DNA of 64,000 nt from Microbacterium sp. No. 7. GTDB lineage: Bacteria > Actinomycetota > Actinomycetes > Actinomycetales > Microbacteriaceae. Position numbers and translations under genes: made by a program. A model generated the notes under the pieces. It was not told where the DNA came from. It did not search any database and saw nothing but the letters and a program-made list of their open reading frames with translations. The stretch lies in NCBI RefSeq assembly GCF_001314225.1, contig NZ_CP012698.1, positions 62,001 through 126,000 of the forward strand, in the 5' to 3' direction. Positions within the stretch are counted from its first letter, which is position 1. Each line of letters starts with the position of its first letter. Shown here piece after piece: positions 19,466-28,348 of this stretch.

Positions 19466-20878
19466 ATGCACCTGCGTTTCGTAGACCACCGCCTCACCGC
19501 CACAGCCGACCTCGACGAGCGCATAGGCGACCTCTACTCGCGCGGCCGCCCACTACCCGAGGGGATGCCGATCCTTCTCGACGATGGTTGGCGCCCGGTT
19601 GAGCCGTGGCTGACGTACTTCCGAATCGTCGCAGCGTCGGCAGACCGAGCAACACTTCGCGCCTACGCATACGACGCACGGCGGTTCGCCGCTTTCCTCG
19701 ACGCACGGCGAACGGACGTGATCCATGCAACGAGTGACGACATCGTCGCATATCGCGAATGGCGGCTGAACGGCTCCGAGCGACCGGTTGCGCATACGAC
19801 GTGGCAGCGCGACGTCGTCGTCATTCGTGGGATCTACCAGCTGCTCACGCAAACCGGGCAGATCCAGCGTGAGCCGTGGATCACCATCGGGAAGTCGTCG
19901 CCACTCCGAACGCGTTGGACGAGTGAGCCGGACATACGACCGCTGACGCAATCGCAGTGGCGGACGTTCCGTGAGGTCGGGCTCGGCGGACGAACTGCGA
20001 GCGGCGACCTGGACGAAAGCTGGCGCGGTAGCACCAGCTTGCGCTCACAAGCGGGCGCCCAACTTGCGGTGACAACTGGGATGCGCCTCGGAGAGTTCTC
20101 AACTTTGCTCGATGTCGAAATTCCGTCGTCAATCGACAGCGGAGGCTCCCTCTTGCTCGAGGCATGCGCGAAGTATCAGAAGCGCCGCCGTGTCCATATT
20201 CCCCTCACGACCCTCCGTGCCGTCGACCTGTACCGCCAGACAGAGCGCCGCGCCGTCGTCCGCGCGTCGGCTGCCTCACTCTGGCGTCGTCGCGCGGAAC
20301 TCTTCATCGTTGATGAGATAGACATGTCGGCAGGCGTCGTGCGGGGACGAGTGGATGGCCGACGGTCGAGATGGCGGCTGCACCAGCTCCCTCCGCGCCT
20401 GCGACGAATTGCCGTCACGGAGCGGAACGAGGGACTGGAAGCGCTGGGCCTGTTCGTCGGCCGAGGCGGTTTGCCGATCAGTAGGCGGCAATGGCATGCC
20501 ACGTTCGAGGCAGCGAGCCGTCGCACGCTGGATCTCGCACAGGCAGAGATGGGCGGTCGGCGTGTCCGGATCACCCCGCACGATTTGCGCCACACATTCG
20601 CTGTCGTTCTCTTGAAGTCTCTGACCGAGGTCGCCCTCGCCCGCGAGGCTGAGCGACGAGCCGGCAACGTCGGACCGTCCACGCTCTCCGAGCACATCAG
20701 TATCAACCCGCGACTCACTGTCCAGCGGCTGCTCGGGCACTCGAATCCTGCGACGACGATGGTCTACCTGCGGTATGTGGAGGACACTGATGCGCTCATT
20801 CAGGACGTGTTCGAGAGCTGGAGCGACGAGGCCATGACGTTCGCAGACGCGGTCCTCGCTGATCGGAACGCCGCGTGA
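19466..20878 (+). CDS. tyrosine recombinase 1 of the element (TnpA-like)
   Basis: A 470-residue site-specific recombinase. The start is ATG 19466 with GGAG upstream; a longer frame that overlaps the methyltransferase fragment is rejected. An N-terminal SAM-like core-binding domain (residues ~40-150) precedes the catalytic domain: Arg in TTGMRLGE, HDLRHTF (HxxR), then LGHSNPATTMVYLRY with the His and the nucleophilic Tyr. All catalytic residues are present. Its stop overlaps the next start (GTGA). It probably catalyses excision and integration with its two partners. Confidence 0.88.
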   Translation: MHLRFVDHRLTATADLDERIGDLYSRGRPLPEGMPILLDDGWRPVEPWLTYFRIVAASADRATLRAYAYDARRFAAFLDARRTDVIHATSDDIVAYREWRLNGSERPVAHTTWQRDVVVIRGIYQLLTQTGQIQREPWITIGKSSPLRTRWTSEPDIRPLTQSQWRTFREVGLGGRTASGDLDESWRGSTSLRSQAGAQLAVTTGMRLGEFSTLLDVEIPSSIDSGGSLLLEACAKYQKRRRVHIPLTTLRAVDLYRQTERRAVVRASAASLWRRRAELFIVDEIDMSAGVVRGRVDGRRSRWRLHQLPPRLRRIAVTERNEGLEALGLFVGRGGLPISRRQWHATFEAASRRTLDLAQAEMGGRRVRITPHDLRHTFAVVLLKSLTEVALAREAERRAGNVGPSTLSEHISINPRLTVQRLLGHSNPATTMVYLRYVEDTDALIQDVFESWSDEAMTFADAVLADRNAA

Positions 20879-22683
20879 GCAACGTCGACCTCGCCCCGCG
20901 TCGGATGTCGTTCGTTCTGCCGACCACGAAGCTCGACGGAACGGTTGCCCCGCTCGACTTCGCGCACCCGATACTTGCCGCGGAGCTCTCCGATGCTTTG
21001 ATCGAAATGCGTCGAACGATTGGTCAGTCCGATGGCACCGCGTATCAATACCGGCGGGCTCTCATGAGTCTTCTGCGCGGCATGCCTGATGTGTGTCCGC
21101 GCACTGCGAGTTTGGCGTCGCCAGGTCTCGCCATCACCGACGCGTTCCACTTATGGGAGTCTGCGTTGGCTGGCAGTTACGCGCCCGAGAGCGCGATCCC
21201 GAACAGGTACGGCAGGCAGATCCGCGCTCTCGTCCGCGTCCACGCAGCCAACGGTCATGAGGTTAGCGAGGCCACGCTTCGTTGGGCCCAGGCGCGCGTT
21301 TTACACCAGGGCGGAGACTCCACGCCGCTGGATGAGTTCTCGAACGCGGAGCGCCTCGCCATACGTGACGCCTGCCGTGCCCGAATCCGCGACCTGGAGA
21401 CGCGTCTTGCGGTCGGACGTCGGATCCTTTTCACCGGCGAGGACCCCCGAGTCGCAGGATGGAACCGTGGCGCCGATGTGCTCTGGGGCGTCCGCCATCT
21501 CGGCCGACTTCCGGGTACATCGATAGAGGCTGATCTCGTCCGTGCGTGCGGTGCTGGCGTGCTCAGCGACTTCCACGCGGACTTCGCAGGTGAGAAGTCC
21601 ATGACCCACTCTGATGCTGGTCCGATCACGCGCCACCTGCTGACGCACCTCTATCCGACTAGTGAGGACCTCGTTGCGTTCCGCACGTTGCTGCAGTTAG
21701 AAAGCGGTGCGGCGCCGGAAGAGTGGTCGGGCGTGCGGCTCTCGGATATCGAGCGCACAACCGATTCCCTCGGCGTGAGACTCCGCAAGGCACGGGCGCA
21801 CCGGACTCGAACCGTGCGCTGCACCATCACCGAGTCGGGCAACGGATGGCGAGCTGGGGATCTCATCCTTCGACTGATCGCCGTGACCGAAGCAGCTCGG
21901 GAGGAAGCGAATGAGGTGGGAGCCCCGGACGCAGACTCCTTGTTCCTGACTGTGCACCGAACCACGTCCAGACATCTCGTCGCGCGCCAGGAGTCATTCT
22001 CTCGTCGTCCGTTCACGTCGCTCTTGACGTCGATCTCTCCTGAGATATCCAGGCCATACGACTCCCGTCGGCTGCGCAAGACAGTGAAGAGTGTTCGGGC
22101 AGCAGTGCTCCGCAGCGCAGACGCCGCGGCGGGAAACGACCACAGCATCGCCGTTTACCAACGCCACTACGCGCAGTCGACGACGGTGCACGTTCTGGCA
22201 GGCATCGCCGTCAACGCGGCGCAGCACCAGGTCTTCGATCGAGCACGAGGGCCACTCTTCGTCCATGCGGCAGCCAGCACAGTCGACGATGCTGCGGGCG
22301 ACCTCGCTGCTGCCGCCGCAGCCGAGCTGGCCTCGAGCACCACCGAGCACGGAATCAATGTGACTCAGTGCACGTCACCGTACGAATCACCCTTCACGCC
22401 AGCGGGCCGGCTCTGCGAGCACCGGCCGTCCATGTGCTTTGCGTGCCCGAATGCCATCGTGTTCGCCGACCACCTCCCGCGAGTCCTCGCGTACCGAGAG
22501 ATACTCCGCAATCACGAGAACGAGATGCCTCCAGCCCAGTTCGCGGCGGTACACGGCCAACAGCTGGTCAACGTCGAGCGCATTCTCCACGAGTTCTCCA
22601 CGACGGAGCTCGAGAATGCGCGGGCTGCGCACGAGACCGCCGCGGTCCATGTGCCACTCAGCCAGAGAGGAATCCACTTATGA
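20875..22683 (+). CDS. tyrosine recombinase 2 of the element, degenerate first Arg region
   Basis: A 602-residue protein. The catalytic part shows YDSRRLRKTVKS where HxLRKT is usual, then HSIAVYQRHYAQS with a candidate Tyr. The segment that should hold the first catalytic Arg reads LESGAAPEEWSGVRL, with no TGxRxxE. A Cys-rich tail follows (CTSPYESPFTPAGRLCEHRPSMCFACPN broken over residues ~495-525), a possible zinc site. It overlaps both neighbours by 4 bases. It may be a structural rather than catalytic subunit of a hetero-recombinase. Confidence 0.75.
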   Translation: MSNVDLAPRRMSFVLPTTKLDGTVAPLDFAHPILAAELSDALIEMRRTIGQSDGTAYQYRRALMSLLRGMPDVCPRTASLASPGLAITDAFHLWESALAGSYAPESAIPNRYGRQIRALVRVHAANGHEVSEATLRWAQARVLHQGGDSTPLDEFSNAERLAIRDACRARIRDLETRLAVGRRILFTGEDPRVAGWNRGADVLWGVRHLGRLPGTSIEADLVRACGAGVLSDFHADFAGEKSMTHSDAGPITRHLLTHLYPTSEDLVAFRTLLQLESGAAPEEWSGVRLSDIERTTDSLGVRLRKARAHRTRTVRCTITESGNGWRAGDLILRLIAVTEAAREEANEVGAPDADSLFLTVHRTTSRHLVARQESFSRRPFTSLLTSISPEISRPYDSRRLRKTVKSVRAAVLRSADAAAGNDHSIAVYQRHYAQSTTVHVLAGIAVNAAQHQVFDRARGPLFVHAAASTVDDAAGDLAAAAAAELASSTTEHGINVTQCTSPYESPFTPAGRLCEHRPSMCFACPNAIVFADHLPRVLAYREILRNHENEMPPAQFAAVHGQQLVNVERILHEFSTTELENARAAHETAAVHVPLSQRGIHL

Positions 22684-24788
22684 CCGTCGACCGCGGGCAC
22701 TCCGCCGAACGGTTGTCGCCTTCAGCGAGCGAGTACTGGGCAGGCGATACGGCGGTCGTCTCTGATCGCAAACTCGAACATGACTACCCGATCCCATTGT
22801 TCGGAAATGAGGATCGTTGGGAGCTCGGTGCGCTGGGGTGGAACCCGGCGGCCGGCCGACACTCCTCCGTTCTGCTGTTCGACTCGTTCAGCGGCGCGTG
22901 GAACCTTCGTGCTCGCGAACTCGCGATGGCACTTCTCAACCCTGTACACCCCGTGCTGCGCGATCAGATGATCTACCTGCGAGCAACGCCTGCTCACGTG
23001 AAGACGATTCGCTCGAAGCTCGAAGGCTTGAAAAGGTTCGCCGCGTGGCACGCCGAGAACCTCCCGGGCCATCCACTCCGCGATCTCGACCAGTCGCACC
23101 TCGACAGCTTCCTCACCGATGTCAAGAAGATGGGGATCCATTCGCGGACGAGGCAATCAGTCGATGCGGTCCGCGAACTCCACACATACGCGACAGTCCT
23201 CACCGGCGGCGGCGTTCTGTTTCGCCCGTGGGGTGAGATCACGACGATCGCGCTCAGCGGACGCAAGTCGAGCACCGAGCTGAGCACGCCGGTGATCCCG
23301 CCGCAGGTTTGGTGGCCGTTGCTTCGGGCGTGCTGGCAGTACATCGATGTGTTCTCGCACGACATCTTCGCGGCCGCAGCAGAGTGGTCGGCGCTCGACC
23401 GACCCAGAGGCCAGCGCACGAGAGTTCAACATCCCGAAGAGGCTCTCGCGAGGTGGATCTCGAGGCCAGGGAGTGCAGTGCCGATGCACCGCATGACGTA
23501 TGGGCGATTCCGCGAGGGCGAGATTCATTGGACGCTCTTGTCCCTGCTCGTGTCAGACGGTCACAGCAAGCAGTTCTTCGCCGAACTGGACCGGCCTGAC
23601 ATCGTGCGCCGACGTCAGGACGTCATTGAGGCGATCGCCGCTGGCACGCTCTCGACCGTCCGCGGGGGTCTCACGACACCGGCAACAGCGGTCGAACGCT
23701 CCGATGGATCCGTCGGACCATGGATCGACGGATTCGACCCGGCGACGATTCGCGCTCAGCTGAAGCTCCTCCGCAACGCGTGCTACGTCTTCTGCGCGGC
23801 TCTCACGATGATGCGCGACTCGGAGCTGCTGAGCATCAAGAAGGGGGCGCTCACGACGTCGTACGGCGCACCTGCTGTCACATCCCAGCTCCGAAAAGGT
23901 CGACGCGGAACACAGCGACGCAACTGGTGGATCATCGAACCCGTCGCGCAGGCAATCGTCGTCGCCGAAAAACTCGCTCTCGGTGACGACGTTTTCGGCT
24001 CTGTTCGCCGTGAACACCGAGCGCAAGACGGAGCCGGTAGGTTCGATCGACATAGTGAGCTGAAACAGTTCATCTCGCAACTCAATGGTCAGGACCTCGA
24101 CGCCGGTCTCGACATGATCCCCGCATTTCATCTCGCTCCGCACATGTTCCGGCGGACGATGGCCGTGATCACCGCGCAACAGCCAGACGGCGAGATTGCC
24201 CTCGGCATCCAGCTCAAGCACGCTGCTCGGCGCGCTGTCGCGAACGGCACGACCTCCGGGTACGCGAGCGAGACACCTGAATGGGCCGCGGAGTTCGAGC
24301 ATGAGCTCCAAGAAGCCGTCGCGTCGCGGTTGGTCGGCGCCTGGTCTTCTCACCGTGACCACGAGATGAAGCTCGCGGGCGCGGGCGCTCAGCGGTTCCG
24401 AGACGAACTCAAGAAGATTGATGCAGTCGCGAGCAACGCGGTCAAAGTCGGCGACGAACGCACGCTGCGCACGCTCCTCCGCGATCGGTTCAGCACGCTC
24501 CGGTGGGGAACCGTCAATCACTGCCTCGGCATCCCCGACCAGGCAGCGTGCTTGAAAGGTCTGCCAGCCGACGCAATCGCCGGAGGTGCAGTCATGCCCA
24601 ATCGGTGCCAGCCCACCACGTGTGGCAACTCCGTCGTCACGGAGGAGCACGCGTCGATCTGGATCGCGGAGGAACGCGACCTTGTCGCGAAGCTTCGCGA
24701 CCGAAAGATGGCGGCACACAATCGCGAACAGCTCGAAGCCGAGCTCGAGGATGTTCGCCGAGTCACGAGGAAGTTCACGGATGCCTGA
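22680..24788 (+). CDS. tyrosine recombinase 3 of the element (TnpB-like)
   Basis: A 702-residue protein starting at ATG 22680 (ATGA overlap). The catalytic residues are recognisable: Arg in MMRDSELLSI, HMFRRTM (HxxRR), a later LKHAAR and Tyr in TTSGYASE. A Cys-containing stretch near the C-terminus (CLGIPDQAACLKG ... NRCQPTTCGNS) resembles the zinc-like tail of Tn554 TnpB proteins. The length exceeds Tn554 TnpB (~630 residues). Forms one operon with the other recombinases and overlaps the tnpC-like start by 8 bases. Confidence 0.82.
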   Translation: MTVDRGHSAERLSPSASEYWAGDTAVVSDRKLEHDYPIPLFGNEDRWELGALGWNPAAGRHSSVLLFDSFSGAWNLRARELAMALLNPVHPVLRDQMIYLRATPAHVKTIRSKLEGLKRFAAWHAENLPGHPLRDLDQSHLDSFLTDVKKMGIHSRTRQSVDAVRELHTYATVLTGGGVLFRPWGEITTIALSGRKSSTELSTPVIPPQVWWPLLRACWQYIDVFSHDIFAAAAEWSALDRPRGQRTRVQHPEEALARWISRPGSAVPMHRMTYGRFREGEIHWTLLSLLVSDGHSKQFFAELDRPDIVRRRQDVIEAIAAGTLSTVRGGLTTPATAVERSDGSVGPWIDGFDPATIRAQLKLLRNACYVFCAALTMMRDSELLSIKKGALTTSYGAPAVTSQLRKGRRGTQRRNWWIIEPVAQAIVVAEKLALGDDVFGSVRREHRAQDGAGRFDRHSELKQFISQLNGQDLDAGLDMIPAFHLAPHMFRRTMAVITAQQPDGEIALGIQLKHAARRAVANGTTSGYASETPEWAAEFEHELQEAVASRLVGAWSSHRDHEMKLAGAGAQRFRDELKKIDAVASNAVKVGDERTLRTLLRDRFSTLRWGTVNHCLGIPDQAACLKGLPADAIAGGAVMPNRCQPTTCGNSVVTEEHASIWIAEERDLVAKLRDRKMAAHNREQLEAELEDVRRVTRKFTDA

Positions 24789-25197
24789 GATCACTGCCGG
24801 GACAGAACGCAAGCTACGCGACGCGATGGAGCGGCTGCTCAGTGGGGTGGCAGTCCGAACCGACGGCCGCATCAACAAGGAGAACCTTTATCGCGAAGCC
24901 GGCGTCAGCCGCGCCACCATGAACCGTGCGACCGCAGTCATGGACGAGTGGGCTCGGCGCGTCGACGGGACCCAGCCCCGTGATCGCGAGATCGAGTCGT
25001 TGCGAAGTTCGCTTGCTGCCCGTACCGCCGAGATCAAGAAGCTCCGTGAGCGACTGAGCGACCTCGAAGCACATCTGACGATCGCCGCCACCACCGTCGC
25101 CGAGCTGCACGTAGAGAATCAACTCCTGCGGGGCGACGACCCGACCCGTAACGTCACCCCGATGAAGCGCCCGGCGGGTTCAGTCGGCAGCCGGTGA
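24781..25197 (+). CDS. TnpC-like small DNA-binding protein (DUF6262-like)
   Basis: A 138-residue protein with an N-terminal helix-turn-helix (NKENLYREAGVSRATMNRA) and a long coiled coil (residues ~62-110, ending HVENQLLRG). This is the pattern of the small third protein of Tn554-type elements, which sets orientation and frequency of transposition. It starts inside the end of recombinase 3. ATG 24781 is taken; earlier frames lie within that gene. Confidence 0.75.
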   Translation: MPEITAGTERKLRDAMERLLSGVAVRTDGRINKENLYREAGVSRATMNRATAVMDEWARRVDGTQPRDREIESLRSSLAARTAEIKKLRERLSDLEAHLTIAATTVAELHVENQLLRGDDPTRNVTPMKRPAGSVGSR

Positions 25198-25205
25198 TTC
25201 CTGCT

Positions 25206-25847
25206 TCAGCACCATTTCGGAGGGCGCGTATAGGTGCTCGCTGCGACGCTGAAGGTCTCGGGAAGGAGTGCCTGGCGGATCTTGTCACGCCCGATCTGTG
25301 ACGACGCAGGCATCAGCTGCTTGAGCTCGCTCGAGAATCGCTTGGGCGGGAAAGCAGCGCCGATGAACATGTGCGGGCGGAACTGCTTGGCCGCTCTGAC
25401 TGCGGGAGCAAGATCGCTGTCGGCGCTGATGATCAGCGCCGAGTCCATAGCGCTCGAGGCAGCGTCGCCGACGAGGGCAACCGCGATGTTGACGTCGGTT
25501 TCTTTCTCCTCGTGCGCAATACGCGTAGCGCGACAGTTGAAGCACGTCACCGTCTTCGCCTGGTACCTGCCCTGCGTGACGCTGAATACGTTGGGGTGAC
25601 GCGCGGCGACCGCAGCCTGATGGTAGGCCTGGCGACTCGCCGCCCCCGCATCGCCCAACACAGGCGCGGTGAAGTATTTCACCGCGACAATGTGGCTGCG
25701 CGGGCGGAGGCTCTGCGCGAGTGCGACGAAGTCTATCCAGAGCGTCGAGCGGCCGAACTTGTCGTGCATGCCGTGATAGAAGTTGAAGCCGTCGATGTAG
25801 ACGATGAGGCGCTCGTGCGGTGGTCCAGGTACGGGTAAAGCTGGCAA
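25206..25847 (-). CDS. NYN-domain (PIN-like) ribonuclease
   Basis: A 213-residue protein. Conserved acidic positions of NYN/LabA nucleases are present: VYIDGFNFYHG near residue 18, KETDVNIAVAL near residue 117, and ISADSDLAPAV near residue 138. A CFNC motif at ~102 precedes them. It starts with a TTG with GGAG 7 bases upstream. It is convergent with the recombinase operon and divergent from a small-RNA-like transcript. In a defence-rich element it may act as an RNase effector or antitoxin-linked toxin; no partner gene is obvious. Confidence 0.82.
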   Translation of the reverse strand: MPALPVPGPPHERLIVYIDGFNFYHGMHDKFGRSTLWIDFVALAQSLRPRSHIVAVKYFTAPVLGDAGAASRQAYHQAAVAARHPNVFSVTQGRYQAKTVTCFNCRATRIAHEEKETDVNIAVALVGDAASSAMDSALIISADSDLAPAVRAAKQFRPHMFIGAAFPPKRFSSELKQLMPASSQIGRDKIRQALLPETFSVAASTYTRPPKWC

Positions 25848-25894
25848 CAGACGACTCCAAATCGATACGCGAGGTGCTCACCTTCCTACCAGCG

Positions 25895-25980
25895 ATCGTG
25901 TGTATAGTGTGGATACACCCCGCCCGGTTGTTCATCCCAACCGTGGCCCGACGCCCTCCCTCGGGAGGGCGTCTTTGTTT
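25895..25980 (+). ncRNA. candidate small RNA with promoter-like box and terminator
   Basis: TATAGT at 25903-25908 sits inside a short inverted repeat (GTGTAT...ATACAC, 25899-25917). About 10 bases on, GGTTG and CAACC form a small hairpin (25926-25942). A perfect rho-independent-type stem follows: GACGCCCTCC (25950-25959) with GGAGGGCGTC (25964-25973) and TTTGTTT. Together this predicts a ~65-base transcript without a reading frame. No clear -35 box is visible, so it may instead be a leader for the HTH gene or a terminator for the NYN region. Confidence 0.4.
25950..25980 (+). terminator. rho-independent-type terminator
   Basis: A perfect 10-bp G+C-rich stem with a 4-base loop (CTCG) is followed by TTTGTTT. 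It is oriented to stop plus-strand transcription just upstream of the HTH regulator gene. Confidence 0.8.
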
Positions 25981-26057
25981 CCAGATTCCTCATCGATGAC
26001 GAAGAAAGCCATACGGATTAGGCCTTTCCGTGGAGGCCAGATCGCGACTCTGGATGA

Positions 26058-26339
26058 GTGCCCTCCCATGCAGCTTCGTCCGACACATGGGATAGCTATG
26101 CCCGCGAACTCGGTCAGAATATCCAGCGGGAGCGAGCGCGCGTTGGCTACAGCCAGGACCGTGTTGCGTACGAGTCCAACCTGAGCCGTTATACGTACCA
26201 GAAGCTTGAGAAGGGCGAATCGCGGCCGGGCACTCCCGCGAACCCAACAGTCAAGACACTCTTGGCCGTGGCTCAGGTGCTCGATGTGCAGATCACCGAC
26301 CTGTTGCCGGCCGCGCCTCCCGACCTCACCTTCCGCTGA
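26058..26339 (+). CDS. XRE-family helix-turn-helix regulator
   Basis: A 93-residue protein. The HTH spans residues ~16-75 (LGQNIQRERARVGYSQDRVAYESN with LSRYTYQKLEKGES, then a helix ending LDVQITDLLP). The GTG start is chosen by fit to the family; no strong ribosome site is seen. First of a run of small plus-strand genes preceding the defence operon, for which it may be the regulator. Confidence 0.82.
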   Translation: MPSHAASSDTWDSYARELGQNIQRERARVGYSQDRVAYESNLSRYTYQKLEKGESRPGTPANPTVKTLLAVAQVLDVQITDLLPAAPPDLTFR

Positions 26340-26412
26340 CCAGGTCGCCTACTTCAAATGACTGGCCGCGATCTACCAGTTGAGGCCTAGTGCGTATGGC
26401 ATTGTGCACTGT

Positions 26413-26808
26413 ATGGGCACTGCGGAGCTGAACCAAGAGTCATTCGTCTTGGCGGTGGAAGACCCGTACCTCGACGCCCTGATAGGAACGATCGAGGAGC
26501 CCGCTGGGTCTCGCAACGCGGCGGAGGCGGGACGACTGACGATCGCGTGGTGGGATCGACACGGGACAGGTCCCTCGTGCGCCGAGCTACTGGATGCGAT
26601 GTTCGCGGGCATCGCGTGGGACGAGGTTATCGAGGACCCGGCTCGCACGCTCCCCGAACGCCGCGCGCAGGTCGAGCTGTTGCAGCGCTGGCTGATCAGC
26701 TACTGGGCGCGGATCGGTGCGATCGCCTTCATTCCCGGCCACGACGATGTTGTTCGGCCCGGACGGATTCATCGCGAACCCGAGACTGAACGAAACGCCG
26801 ACACCTGA
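26413..26808 (+). CDS. hypothetical protein
   Basis: A 131-residue soluble acidic protein starting at ATG 26413. It is Trp-rich (AWWDRH, ISYWARIG) and ends in a charged tail. No family recognised. It lies in the cluster of small genes between the XRE regulator and the metallophosphoesterase. There is no obvious ribosome site, so confidence in expression is moderate. Confidence 0.5.
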   Translation: MGTAELNQESFVLAVEDPYLDALIGTIEEPAGSRNAAEAGRLTIAWWDRHGTGPSCAELLDAMFAGIAWDEVIEDPARTLPERRAQVELLQRWLISYWARIGAIAFIPGHDDVVRPGRIHREPETERNADT

Positions 26809-26839
26809 TGCGTTGTCCGGTTGTGATCGAGGAGGAAAG

Positions 26840-27247
26840 ATGCGCGAGATCTCCATCGCCGGCCGCACGATCACGGTCTCGCACGTGAAGACGACTCATA
26901 GCGACTACGGCGATATTCAGCGCTACCTCGCGGAGGTGTCGGACTCAGATGCCACGACGTACCTCACCATTCTGAGATCTAGCAGCACAGTTGATGCCCG
27001 CGTGGTGGGATCTGTCGTCGACACCGAACTCCTCCGCGGGCACGACGGCAGCGCAGATTCAGGACTACTGCGAGATCCTGCGATCCGCGCGTGGCGCGAC
27101 GAAAACCGGCACTCGATTGACACCGCTATGCAGACCCTCGCTGACGAGATCGCCGGGCTGCCACCAGAGCCCGTGACCGACATCGAGCGAACGCTGCTCA
27201 GCGCGTTCGGCATCGATGCCGGAGCGGAGGAATCTCCCCGTGCGTGA
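26840..27247 (+). CDS. hypothetical protein
   Basis: A 135-residue protein with a strong ribosome site (AGGAGG, 4-6 bases before ATG 26840). The N-terminal half looks like β-strands (ISIAGRTITVSHVK), the C-terminal half helical. It overlaps the next gene's start, indicating translational coupling with the metallophosphoesterase. Family not recognised. Confidence 0.6.
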   Translation: MREISIAGRTITVSHVKTTHSDYGDIQRYLAEVSDSDATTYLTILRSSSTVDARVVGSVVDTELLRGHDGSADSGLLRDPAIRAWRDENRHSIDTAMQTLADEIAGLPPEPVTDIERTLLSAFGIDAGAEESPRA

Positions 27248-28049
27248 GTACCCGTGGTTCGACTTCGATCAAGTCGACTTCGTGACTTCCGACACCCACT
27301 TCAGCCACGCCCGCATCAGCGAACTCGCCGATCGTCCGTACTCCACCGTCGACGAGATGAACGACGACCTTGTGCGCCGGTGGAACGACATAGTCGCGCC
27401 CGCCAGCGTCGTCCTCCACCTTGGTGACTTGGCGCTCGGCCCGATCGAAGAATCTATCGCGCTCACCGCGCAGCTCAACGGGCGCCGGCTGCTCGTACCC
27501 GGCAACCACGATCGCGTCTCACCCGCGACTCAGTCGAAGCGGGCAATCGAACGATTCCTGCCCGTGTACGAAGCGGCGGGCTGGGAGATCCTCCCAGAGG
27601 TCATCGAGGGAACCCGCCACGGGTACAGGATCATTGCCTCGCACTATCCCTACGGCGGCGATAGCCAGGAACAGGATCGACACACGTCGCATCGCCCGCG
27701 CTGGGACGACGGCATCCCACTGCTCCACGGACACACGCATGCTCGCGACCGCGGCCCCAACGGCCACCAGTTCCATGTCGGCGTCGACGCCCATGACTTC
27801 GCACCGATCCCGTTCAGCGTGATCGACACCTGGATCCAGAGCCTGCCGGGGATCGAAACCCGGCTCCAGACAGCGATACGCGAAGCTCGAGGAGTCCTCG
27901 CCGACCTGGACAACACATCTCCATCCCAAATGGACTCGATGTTCTACATGCAGGCGTACGACGATCTCCACATGCACCTCGAGGAACTGCTGACGGCCGT
28001 TGACGAGACAGGGCACGCCAAGGGCGACGCGGACGCAGGGTCCCGATAG
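27240..28049 (+). CDS. calcineurin-like metallophosphoesterase
   Basis: About 269 residues from GTG 27240 (GGAGCGGAGG lies 9 bases upstream); ATG 27216 is an alternative. The metal-binding motifs are in order: DTHFSH, HLGDLALG, LVPGNHDR, ASHYPY, LLHGHTHAR. It belongs to the short MPE_2-like phosphoesterases that are frequent on phages and mobile elements. Substrate unknown; a nucleic acid or cyclic nucleotide is plausible. Confidence 0.87.
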   Translation: MREYPWFDFDQVDFVTSDTHFSHARISELADRPYSTVDEMNDDLVRRWNDIVAPASVVLHLGDLALGPIEESIALTAQLNGRRLLVPGNHDRVSPATQSKRAIERFLPVYEAAGWEILPEVIEGTRHGYRIIASHYPYGGDSQEQDRHTSHRPRWDDGIPLLHGHTHARDRGPNGHQFHVGVDAHDFAPIPFSVIDTWIQSLPGIETRLQTAIREARGVLADLDNTSPSQMDSMFYMQAYDDLHMHLEELLTAVDETGHAKGDADAGSR

Positions 28050-28097
28050 GATCGGCCATACCCGGATAAATCCGACTCAATCCGCATGGGGGCGTGA

Positions 28098-28280
28098 ATG
28101 TCCGAGCCATGGCTTTCTGCCGACGACATCGCCGAGCACCTGGGCGTCACCAAAGACACGATCTACGCCTGGATAGCCGAGAAGGGGATGCCGGCCCACA
28201 AGGTCGGACGTCTGTGGAAGTTCCAGGCGAGCGAGGTTGATGCCTGGGTGCGTAGAGGGGACGCTGGATCACCGGACTGA
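28098..28280 (+). CDS. excisionase/MerR-like helix-turn-helix protein
   Basis: A 60-residue protein with the typical pattern WLSADDIAEHLGVTKDTIYAWI ... GMPAHKVGRLWKF (winged helix; written here in two parts) ending DAWVRRG. Such HTH_17 proteins are excisionases or small regulators. It starts 49 bases after the phosphoesterase stop and lies ~70 bases before the helicase, so it could regulate the defence operon or assist excision of the element. Confidence 0.85.
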   Translation: MSEPWLSADDIAEHLGVTKDTIYAWIAEKGMPAHKVGRLWKFQASEVDAWVRRGDAGSPD

Positions 28281-28348
28281 CTCAGCCAGCCGCGATGTCG
28301 ACGGCCCGACGTATCCTGATCGACTTGCCATTTTCCGGGAGGAACCAC

